Shown here: positions 55,496 to 64,000 of the stretch, piece after piece
Position numbering within the stretch: the first letter of the stretch is position 1
Layout: each line of letters opens with the position of its first letter
NCBI GenBank assembly: GCA_025267735.1
Contig: CM046303.1
Span: 37,399,380 to 37,463,379 of the forward strand
Direction: 5' to 3'
Length of the DNA: 64,000 bases
Source: Mactra quadrangularis
Taxonomy: Eukaryota; Mollusca; Bivalvia; Venerida; Mactridae
Made by a program: the position numbers and the translations under genes
The notes under the pieces: generated by a model
What the model saw: the letters and a program-made list of their open reading frames with translations, nothing else
Told to the model about the DNA's origin: nothing
Database searches by the model: none

Positions 55496-57690
55496 TAATG
55501 ACAATTTCTACAGTTACAATTTGTCCAAGATTTTTTTTTATTTTTTCATATTTTGTAGAATGGACCATAACTAATTCACTGGTGAAGAGAAAAACATAGG
55601 TCACTGAACTCGTTTTTTCAATAACTGACCACCAAATGACCATGCCAATGCAATAGTTTGAAGCTCTTTTTCTAGTTAATCTGAACCCCCAATCAAAAAC
55701 AGTCAGAAAAAACAAAACATGTGACATACTATGGTTTCTTTTTATTTTAAAACACATACATAGGCCAAAGGAAGCAAATACAAAGAAAAATTTCATATAT
55801 ACAACCAAAATATTTTCTATAATTTGGTGTTTTAAGCAGCACATGCCTACAACAATTTCTAATTAAAATTCTATACATTTTTGTCTAAAACAAAGAATTC
55901 CAAGAAAACTGGTCCAACAATTTTTTTTTAAATCTTAATATGTTTAAGAAAAATGTTTGTTCAGCACAAATAAATGAAACAATGTAGGGTCACTGAACTC
56001 GTTTTGTCGTAAAATGGTCGTGCGTAAGCCTTTATATATTCAAAAATGTATGATATTTTCACGGTAAATATGGCTTTATAGAAGATTTAATAAAATATTA
56101 TTGCTTCAGAACTTGTAATTTTAATATCTGATTTAAAGTGTAAAAAACATATCTCAATAGCAAAATAATAAAGTTCTTAAGGATGAAAATACATAAATCA
56201 TGAGAAATTTCAAAATCACCATGATCATTACCCCACCCACCTATTTTCAACATTAAAATGCAAAAAATAAAACTTATTGTCTTCTTATTATCAAAACATT
56301 CATGAAGTAGCTAATTTATGAGGTTCTGAACAGATAAGCTAATTTTGAACTTGTTTACCATATAAAGTGTATTCCAGTTACCATGGTAACTGAATGATCA
56401 TTTTCCAGAAATGTACATTTAGCTTATGTGTCAGAAGAAATTCCTTTATCACATCATATATTACCAAATGATAAGGTCCAGAACTTGACCTTTATGTTAA
56501 ACAATGTATTAATATGCGTTGCTGCACAAAAGGATTTTATTCACAATTGAATATATACTATTAAATTTGCGAGTTTCCTGTTTTGTGGAAGAAACTGCGC
56601 AGCTTTGAATAAATCTTTTGTTTGTCGCTGGAGCACATATATATCGGCATATCAAGTTGACAATTCTTTTTTGACAAAGCCTCTTGATATTTGCAAAAAC
56701 TGCCAAAAATCAACAAAAATAGTGTTTTTTTGTGTCTAAAAATAGTTCTAGATAAATCTAAAAATAGACACGTCAAACCGGAAAATCGAGTTTGATTCTC
56801 GACGTGAAGTAAAATATTTCTGATCTTAACTGAATCGAATGTAATGCCTCTGTCACATGACTGTAACTGCTGTATTATCATGGGGAATCACCCAGAATAC
56901 GTGCAACCTTCTTGCCATTTTTTGAATATTCACCAAGCATGCGTTCTTTGTTTTCGAAATAATACCCATAAACGGCATACTCACCCAATTCTTATATTTT
57001 ACATTATGCAGAATAAAACACTTCACGTACTTCACATTTAATTTCGAGAGATACTGCGATCTGTCTGCGCAATTCACAAGAACGGTGACAAATTGTTAGT
57101 TACAATAATTAGATTTTTATAGAAATTACTGCACCAGAAAGTATCACTTGAGAGCTATCAGAGACATATAGGTAAAAATTTATACGTGTCTGGTCACGCT
57201 ATCTACCGAAGGTACGCTGACCGCTTCAAAGGGAGCTACGAAGCGGTGTAATATGGGAGAACATATTCTCGGTCCATTTTTTCACAAGCAAGCTCAATAT
57301 GTACCAGTGAGCCCTGAGAAGCTTGCTGATGTTTTCTATACGCTGACCCAACGGTCTGTAATGATTGGACACAGTTGTTAGACAGATCAATATTATTCAT
57401 GTAATTATTTCAGGTTTCATGTTGAAAGGGATTAAATATCGAGAATTCACTTTTGAAATGAAAATACAAGCTCGGGTGACCAAGTTTCATAACTCCATGT
57501 TACAATTTCAGTGTTCAGTCCTTTTAGAACTTGACAAATCCAGATTAAACTTATACTTGCAAAATCATATCTCCGATACTACACAATTATCAATTTCAAA
57601 CTTCCTACAAATATTTTGCAATCTCTTATGATCAAGTTTCATATGGCTTTTAAACATGCCTGTTTCGAGGAACAGTTTCGAGAACTGTCA
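55496..57690. other. Non-coding, with a duplicated GGTCACTGAACTCGTTTT segment
   Basis: GGTCACTGAACTCGTTTTTT (55600) and GGTCACTGAACTCGTTTTGT (55988) mark a diverged ~390-bp-spaced direct duplication. The 132-codon minus ORF (55844-55446) crossing the first copy and the 106-codon minus ORF at 56881-56561 have no domains I recognise. 57180-57360 is less AT-rich and may belong to the Helitron ending at 57727. Confidence 0.4.
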
Positions 57691-57698
57691 TTACCTAA

Positions 57699-57728
57699 AG
57701 CCCGTGCTTGCACGGGCTCCCATCTAGT
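57699..57728 (+). mobile_element. Helitron 3' terminus
   Basis: A perfect hairpin AGCCCGTGCTTGCACGGGCT (57699-57718) is followed after 5 bases by CTAG (57724-57727) and then T. A 16-20-bp hairpin just before CTRR, with insertion between A and T, is the hallmark of Helitron ends. The 5' TC end and any Rep/helicase were not found, so this is probably a short non-autonomous copy whose start lies somewhere upstream. Confidence 0.75.
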
Positions 57729-58515
57729 ATCAATAATATTTTTAAACGGATTGAACACTTTTTATCAACACATATAAGGGTCATGTATAGCAGCCAGAAC
57801 TTTCTAGACCCTTGACATTAACCAGTACCGCTTAGCCTTCCACGTAGGAGCTGCAATATCTCCCTCTGTGCAGAAAAATTTATTTAAAATCAAGTTCACC
57901 AAATAAATTATGCATATATACAAATGAGCCATTTTATTCAGTTATAACTTCTTAAACATCTTTCAGTAACGTACATTTTATCAAAACTTGCAAACAACAT
58001 ATACATTGGAATGTCAGAACATAACAATTCATAATAAAATGTCTCTCAATCATGCTAGAGTAGATAAGTTGTTTTGGTATAATTGTAATCTACTTATACA
58101 TTCATGGTTGTTCTACATAACAAGTATGTTGAACTGTAATATTTTATGATGGTCACACAGTTAAAGCTGCCACACTGGCAAACACTTTCAGGATGGAATA
58201 ATCATCTCAATCTCCTTTATAATTTCTAATACACACTTCTCAGATTATGTCGGTGTCATTTTGAAACATAAAATGAAGAAAAAGTTATAATTTACATAAA
58301 ATGAAACTGGTTTTTTTTTTCACTTTAAATTTAGTCAAATCAATAACGGATACATAATTTTTTTTGTAACATACTTATAAACAAACACATCAAGCTTAAA
58401 TCTTTGTCATAGATCTGCTTAGGGTGAGCTTCCAAACTTTACTCAGTCAGCTATTTATAATTAAAAATTGCATAATTGTTTTAAGAAAAATTAAAAGAAA
58501 AATTGCAATATTTAC
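57729..58515. other. Non-coding, possible 3' UTR of the minus-strand exon
   Basis: On the minus strand an AATAAA lies at about 57939-57934 (in CTGAATAAAATGG), downstream of the candidate exon at 58516-58665. No further open exon was found between them. May be 3' UTR or intron. Confidence 0.3.
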
Positions 58516-58665
58516 CAATACCATATGACAAAGCTTGATGCCAACACCTGGAGACAACTTGAATATCAGCATCATTGTCTGTTTGGAAAATGTAAAGCCC
58601 TGTGGCCATCTCTATCACACAATACATCATCATGTATGTCCCATTCTTTGCTGTTTGTTCATTAT
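58516..58665 (-). CDS. Candidate host exon (50 codons), gene unknown
   Basis: On the minus strand TTATTTTTTCAG (acceptor, ending 58666) precedes a 150-bp open stretch ending before GTAAAT (donor at 58515). The frame (first two bases completing a codon) reads NEQTAKNGTYMMMYCVIEMA, then TGLYIFQTDNDADIQVVSRC and WHQALSYGI. Its balanced composition (Trp, Cys, Met, Asp, Gly) is unlike the AT-driven chance ORFs elsewhere, and 150 is a multiple of three. I do not recognise the protein and found no neighbouring exon. It could also be a captured exon. Confidence 0.5.
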
Positions 58666-59559
58666 CTGAAAAAATAAGAGAAAAAAAAGGTTTGAAAGGA
58701 TCTATTCATGAAATGTGGAATTACTTTTTTGTCTATATCTACAGTCTTTACAGGGAGGGGGGCTCACCCTATTTGTAAGGATCACAGACACAGACAAAAA
58801 GTGTAAAGCCACCTAAATTGCATTTTTTCTCAAAAGGAAAAGCTATTATACTAAGTAGATTAGTTGCTGTCAGTTTAGGTCAGTTCATGCTGCAACAAAC
58901 CAATATTTGGAAAATACATTGAAATGGGATTCCAAGCAATAGATTCGTCTCCGGACTTCACTTGAAATATTTTTAGGTTGGACCTCCCCCCCCCTGGAAC
59001 AAATCTCAACCCCCCTACAGCAATAAAGTTAAACATTGTCAACAAAATAAGCATGCATTAAATTCATAGCCCAGGACATATATGTTCAAACATAGGGGAT
59101 AACACTGTGTATGTCATTTTGTTTATACTTTTCAAATAGGCTTTGAACAATAACTAGATAGAAATATTATTTACGTTCTAAAACGTTCGTCGTCGTCGAC
59201 CCTTTTAAACGAGTTCAATTCTGACGCTAATTTAGGCCCCTAAATTTACAGACACAAAATAAAATGATATACGTAAACTTTAATACCTACCTAATTAAAT
59301 ACCACCAGCATTCATATTTTAGAATGAATGAGTACCTAAATATCAACACGTAAACTCGCTGGTTAATGTCCGAAAATCGCACACTTATAAGACAGAAAGC
59401 AAATGGCGTACGAAAACCTAAGGAAATTAATCTACTTCGGAAGAAAATAGACTGAATTCCCTTGTTTATTTGAAATGTTTAGTTCTCGGACAATTATTTA
59501 CATGTATGCGGATTTTTCAATGAAAATCGCCGAAAACACTACCGCTTATCGAAATAAAA
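58666..59559. other. Non-coding, no recognised gene
   Basis: Upstream flank of the candidate exon. A C9 run at 58986-58994. No second exon seen. Confidence 0.35.
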
Positions 59560-59636
59560 ATTTTGATTCAACGTTGACGTCGTTTTGAAGGATGCGCAAA
59601 ACGATGCGCACAGCTTACTACCGAAATCGTCCTTAA
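59560..59636 (-). mobile_element. TTAA-type transposon end inside satellite
   Basis: CTACCGAAATCGTCCTTAA (59618-59636), preceded by GATGCGCACAGC and AACGTTGACGTCG, is the reverse complement of the end at 8107-8180. Its TTAA is the one that normally joins successive satellite units, so the element seems to have inserted at that site. Confidence 0.5.
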
Positions 59637-59850
59637 GCTTTATGGTTTTTGAGATAATGCCACACACCAAATATAGACGCTCTTAAGCTTTATGGTTTTT
59701 GAGATAATGCCACACACCAAATATAGACGCTCTTAAGCTTTATGGTTTTTGAGATAATGCCACACACCAAATATAGACGCTCTTAAGCTTTATGGTTTTT
59801 GAGATAATGCCACACACCAAATATAGACGCTCTTAAGCTTTATGGTTTTA
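59634..59850 (+). repeat. Satellite array 2, four 50-bp units
   Basis: Four nearly identical copies of TAAGCTTTATGGTTTTTGAG, then ATAATGCCACACACCAAATA and TAGACGCTCT, followed by a partial fifth. More homogeneous than array 1 (55.3 kb), which uses a 51-53-bp version. Confidence 0.93.
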
Positions 59851-59929
59851 ATGACGAAGCTAACAAAATTCCTTCTACATGTATAGCTCTCTATAAAACT
59901 CTAGTCCCGAGGGCCAATACCGTATATAA

Positions 59930-60480
59930 ATTAGAGACATGCTTAACATGTTCAGAGGAATTCAAGCTGCTTTTCTTATCAAATGCGAAAACTCTAGGCC
60001 TTATAGTTTTAGACAATACGATTTTCGAAGACTTCTTTATTCAAAACTGTTGACTCCTGAGGTGGGAATCTTTCATTCTTTACACCGGTATTTGAAAACG
60101 AAATATTTCCTTATTCTAAATTATTAACTCCTGGAATTGGGCCAAAATTTGCCGCGGGGTCATAATTTGGACTATCTTTGTAGTGGACCCCCACATGATG
60201 TCTTATGTCGAATATAGAATTACCATGCCTGTGAATAAATAGATCTTTGAATGTTTCCTTATTTACGACTATTGACCCCCCCCCCTTGAAAGGGGCCAAT
60301 ATTGACCCAGGGTCATAAGTTGAACAATATTTGTAGTGGACCTCCAGCTCATTTTGTAAGTCAAATATAGAATCTCTCATAGTTTCAGACGTTAATGTTT
60401 CCTTATTTAAAACTGTTGAGCCCGGGGATTGAGCCAACATTGACCCCAGGGGCATAATTTCAACAATCTTCAACTGAAGA
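59930..60480 (+). repeat. Dispersed repeat with GACCCAGGGGCATAATTT subunits
   Basis: Three to four diverged ~140-180-bp subunits, each with a phrase like ATTGACCCAGGGTCATAA, then GTAGTGGACC(C/T)CCA, GTCGAATATAGAAT and TTAGTTTTAGAC or its variants, and GTTTCCTTATTTA. Same family as 35300-35450. The 120-codon antisense ORF is an artefact. A C12 run sits at 60278-60289. Confidence 0.7.
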
Positions 60481-61219
60481 AGTCAAGATAATGTCTTGTG
60501 ATATATATGGCAGATGTAAGCCTTATAGTTTTTAGTTTGTTTTATACAAGAATATTTCTACTTCTTATCTATCACCGTTGCAATTTTGCTGTCTTTAGTA
60601 CGATAATGCTCGATTTCTACTCAATAGCTATTTCGTTAATTCTTGCACAAGAAACCCTTTACCATATTACTTGTACTACTGGCAGAGTGTTTGTGGAATC
60701 ACTAGATTTAAAATCAAGGTGAAGCAAATTCTGATTACTTGATACCATTTTTGCTTACAAAGACAGGATAATTTTTATGCTCATGGCAGACGTACAGTAT
60801 ACAGTTAACGAATCGTGCAAAAAACAACAACATAATATTCCATTAGAGGAAGTCGGATGGATCCGAATGTAAACGTCAATTCCATGGCAACACTTGTGTA
60901 TAACATCATGTAATTTTCAATAACTAATAACAAGCAGGTGTTTTCGTAGAACTTCTATTCGATTTATGAGGATATTAAGCAAACAACACTCAAATTTCAG
61001 TATAGTATTTCACGCTGAATGAGATCATTATAGAACATAATATGAACAATATTACCTTTAATGATAGAAAAAAGAGCATAAAGAACAAAGACAATAGAAC
61101 AACGAGGATTACAGGCAAACATCATGTTTAGATATATGCTCTCGGTTTGGGCATACTTTCGTGGAGTTCGGTCATGAAATGATTTCTACGGCAATTTTCC
61201 TTCCTACCACTGGCTCTTA
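60481..61219. other. Non-coding, no recognised gene
   Basis: AT-rich sequence with no repeats or frames of note. Confidence 0.4.
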
Positions 61220-61395
61220 TTCATGAAGTGCATGTGTCAGTCACTGACGCATGTATGTGCCTAGTAACTGGTTTACAGCTAAATCCAGAGTTTTAGCCTT
61301 TTCTGGAAAAGTGAGTACGTTAACTAGCCGCCGAGACATGGCTATACAATGTGTTGTTATAATGTACGGCGTTAAACACAACCCAATAAAACAAA
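61220..61395 (+). mobile_element. SINE-like element, copy 1
   Basis: CAGTCACTGACGCATGTATG (61231), CCTAGTAACTGGTTTACAGC, GCCGCCGAGACATGGC and the tail TGTACGGCGTTAAAC match 61709-61850 and share the GGCGTTAA-type 3' tail with the main SINE. This suggests a related family mobilised by the same LINE. Confidence 0.55.
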
Positions 61396-61704
61396 ACGTC
61401 ATAGTATAGGATAGTCTAATACTAGTATATAGAAAAATGTTCCAATCCATAGGTTTATATCTCACCACTTAGTCTAAAACCAAAATGTTTTCATGTATTT
61501 TGTATCTCAAGGAGCTTTTTTAATATTGAAATTCTAGAACTATAATTTAATTTCTCTCGTTCTTGATTTCTTTCTAAATATATCATTGTATCAAATCTTA
61601 GTTTTAAATGTTTAACAGTAAGTATGAAGTTTTTTTACACTAAAGAAATCAATTAAGTTTGTTTAAGACATGTTTTGAATATATAAACGCTGGGCTACGC
61701 TTTG

Positions 61705-61855
61705 TAAGTGTCACTGACGGAAGTATGCACCTAGTAATTGGTTAATAGCTTAATCTAGGGAGTAAGCCATTCCAGGAACGGTGAGTAGGTTCACTGACCG
61801 CCATGATATGACCTATACAATGAGTTGATATGGCCTTTAACCCAACAAAAAATCC
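61705..61855 (+). mobile_element. SINE-like element, copy 2
   Basis: Direct-orientation copy of 61220-61395: AGTGTCACTGACGGAAGTAT, CACCTAGTAATTGGTTAATA, GACCGCCATGATATGACC and TTGATATGGCCTTTAACC. About 480 bp from copy 1. Confidence 0.55.
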
Positions 61856-62289
61856 CATTCAAACATTGTAACCACCCATCTACACTTGCTTTTGGCACTC
61901 TTGTGACCCATTTAAGAACATACTGTTGTTTGTAATTTTCTCATGTCAATTAAGAAAATCGATTGTCAAATCAAGAATTATTTTCATTTTCTGACACTTA
62001 ATAATTGATAACCGTTAACTAACTAATGTTTGTATGTTTTGAAAGTGATATAAATAAAATATAACTAGATGTTTATACATGACAAAATATATTTTAACTT
62101 GATTACAAACAAGTTATTACCACTAATGAGGACGTTTCCTGCCCTCAGAGTTCCATGTATTTAGAATAATATTTTTATGTTTAAGGAACAGACAAGTACA
62201 TTTCGACATTTTCGTTTCAAGTCTGGTTGAGATAGTATGTGGTCATTGAGAGCTTTTGTTTAAGTAGTCCCATTCAGTATCATCAAAAC
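61856..62289. other. Non-coding, no recognised gene
   Basis: AT-rich, nothing recognised. Confidence 0.4.
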
Positions 62290-62830
62290 CACATTGTGAA
62301 GATATATTTATTCACAGCAACCTTTAAGTTAACTCAATATGGCATGCATTAGAGACACAATAATTATTTCAAACCATTTACGTTCTAAGTAAAAGTTTAG
62401 CAAAGTTTCCTTTTCTTGAAAGGAGGGGGGCGTGTCTATTATAAAACTATATTTATATTTTGTTATTGTCGACTATATATGATAAAAAATCGTTAAAGGG
62501 CTGAATTATGTAATTGAAGAAAGTTTTATTCTACGACATACTCTTTCTTAAGCATACTATGATCAAACTATAGTTTTAAGCATAAGCAACCAAGTCTACT
62601 TTCGGTTTAGATCTACTTTCACTTCGAAATGCAATTAATAACACAAACATATTGAAGCAATACTTGCATTTATGAAACAAGATTTTTTCATTGAAGGTGT
62701 TTGAAACAGATACATGTCTATTATCTTTGCATTCCATGGATAGTGTTATTTTTGACAATGGATTCATAGTATCTTTATGATCTATTGTCGTCCATTGGTA
62801 AGGACAGAAATGCCTAAAGCAAAACAAAAA
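62290..62830 (-). repeat. Dispersed repeat R4, copy 3 (hAT-free)
   Basis: The reverse complement carries the R4 landmarks (ACACTATCCATGGAATGCAA; AGTAGATCTAAACCGAAAGT; ATTATTGTGTCTCTAATGCA). At about 62560 it has TTTGATCATAGTATGC, the unoccupied equivalent of the hAT insertion site at 41.9-42.5 kb. The 83-codon ORF here is chance. Confidence 0.75.
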
Positions 62831-63403
62831 TACCTATATTTATACAATGAAGATATCTGTAAAAGTATTAACGTGTTTAGTTTTATCTGGTTCTGTAGGT
62901 ATAGCATTCAAAGGTGATGTTAACTCTAATGAATATTTCAAGAATGGATTACACATATTGTCCATCATAAAACATCGAAACAAGTTTCATGAATGTATTG
63001 TTTCAACAACAGTAGTAATTACTTTATAATCAAACTATCAGTATGAAGTTGAGAGTTTGGAATAAAAAATCCAATTGTCAAGTTGCTGTTCGTAAAAAAT
63101 CAAGATTATACCAATTTTACATCTCCTAGAAATAAACAAGCGTAACAAAACAACCTACATGTATTCTAACATCAAATGATTTAATGACTTTCAGTTCCTG
63201 AATTTAGCGTAGTAACTTCTATCTTAGTTAAATGAACGCCCACAAAATGAAATAACGGTGCAGTAAATCATTAAATTAATTAACGCTCTCACAAGTATAG
63301 AAATAAGTTTGGATCGAGTTCGTGAAATAGTGAAAATTTATATTTCCAATAAACTACATTTAGTAGCTTTAAGGCTTCTTTTTTTAACGGAAAACTTACA
63401 TAT
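62831..63403. other. Non-coding, unrecognised 60-codon ORF
   Basis: 62847-63029 starts MKISVKVLTCLVLSGSVGIA, which has the shape of a signal peptide, but the rest is short and featureless. I regard it as chance. Confidence 0.3.
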
Positions 63404-63479
63404 CGAGAGTTGCCCGCAAGACTGTAGTAATTCGTTCTTTAACACAATGCACTTAATATAGTCCTGCAGGCAACACTTA
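63404..63479. repeat. Palindromic ~70-bp repeat, copy 2
   Basis: GAGTTGCCCGCAAGACTGTA (63406) pairs imperfectly with TATAGTCCTGCAGGCAACAC (63458). Same family as 1930-1996. Confidence 0.45.
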
Positions 63480-64000
63480 ATTAGTAATTCAAATCTAAGG
63501 TCAATTTGTAAAATTTTGCAATAAAAAAAACCTCTCCAGTGATTTTTAAGCCAATTAAGAACATTAAACCAATTTTTATTGAACTACTCGTATATATGCG
63601 AGAAAAACAACTACGACAAAATCAAAACCTACTAAATAACATCAATAATACTAGTAATGAATTCAACAACAACATCAAATACATTTCGATTTCTTTTAAA
63701 CAACGCAAACTATAGAAAATGCGTTCATGTATCTTTTCAAACAATAGTGGCTAAGTTTGTACATCAGCTTCATAAACGCATGTATAATTCTATGGGTCTT
63801 AGTAATGACATGCTTTTGTCATTAGTATCATTGCCTTAATTGATTAATGGATATAAAACAATTAGAATGCGAAAAGATTAGCTAGATAAAGTAAACCAAT
63901 CATGGTCTAACAATCTTGAATGAAGATATAACACCCATCATTGTTATATTAGCTACACAATCAAGGTTATCATTTAACGTATGTATTTTCTGACTCAACG
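63480..64000. other. Non-coding, no recognised gene
   Basis: AT-rich end of the window. The 60-codon frame at 63657-63839 has no recognisable family. Confidence 0.4.

Noticed and set aside
59634..59850. CRISPR array
   Set aside because: Same reason: whole 50-bp units repeat without spacers.
60111..60473. 120-codon minus-strand ORF with internal repeats
   Set aside because: It lies antisense to a multi-unit dispersed repeat. The apparent protein repeats are the DNA repeats translated.
62847..63029. Secreted small protein
   Set aside because: The N-terminus resembles a signal peptide, but the remainder is short and featureless, and single frames of 60 codons are frequent here.

Overview
This is a gene-poor, AT-rich stretch of an animal genome with canonical GT..AG introns, one 100-N scaffold gap (4803-4902) and a very dense layering of transposable elements. 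The repeat mix (decayed Polinton/Maverick, L1-type ORF1 LINE, Tc1/mariner, hAT, piggyBac-like and Helitron ends, a tRNA-derived SINE with a 'GGCGTTAA' tail, and a GAGGGCCCAAAGGGCCC-type repeat) is what I would expect of a bivalve mollusc. That assignment is an inference from repeat style, not from a marker gene. I see no complete host protein-coding gene. The best host candidate is one 150-bp exon at 58516-58665 on the minus strand.

Layout. 1-5.6 kb: non-coding with small palindromic repeats, a GCCATYTTG-rich tandem stretch and the gap. 5.6-7.1 kb: left arm of a long inverted repeat whose right arm lies at 38.5-40.5 kb. 7.1-7.6 kb: an exon-intron-exon module with an inverted copy at 12.4-12.9 kb. 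10.3-12.0 kb: composite of TIR elements. 14.1 kb: transposase fragment. 17.45-25.2 kb: a Polinton/Maverick remnant with integrase, a small acidic ORF and the packaging ATPase on the minus strand, divergent from a protein-primed DNA polymerase B on the plus strand. No capsid or protease gene is recognisable. Integrase and ATPase each carry an intron, and all three large genes are broken by stops and frameshifts. 25.3-30.1 kb: two copies of one LINE family tail to tail, one a 5'-truncated 3' end (+), the other nearly full length (-) with ORF1, endonuclease and reverse transcriptase.

30.1-64 kb: non-autonomous elements and older repeats. A 289-bp SINE (33742-34030, 11-bp target duplication), a TTAA-flanked piggyBac-type element (35496-36989), a Tc1 deletion derivative (39365-40234), a hAT MITE (41890-42461, 8-bp duplication), a Harbinger-like TIR element (50323-51371), a mariner MITE (51684-51851), a Helitron 3' end (57699-57727), and two arrays of a related ~50-bp satellite (55.3 and 59.6-59.8 kb).

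The most informative feature of the window is its stratigraphy. Three young insertions (Tc1, SINE, hAT MITE) sit in older repeats that have a second, unoccupied copy elsewhere in the same window, so insertion boundaries, target duplications and relative ages can be read directly. The Polinton genes would have acted together in replication (pPolB), integration (INT) and DNA packaging (ATPase). In their present state none can encode a full-length protein.
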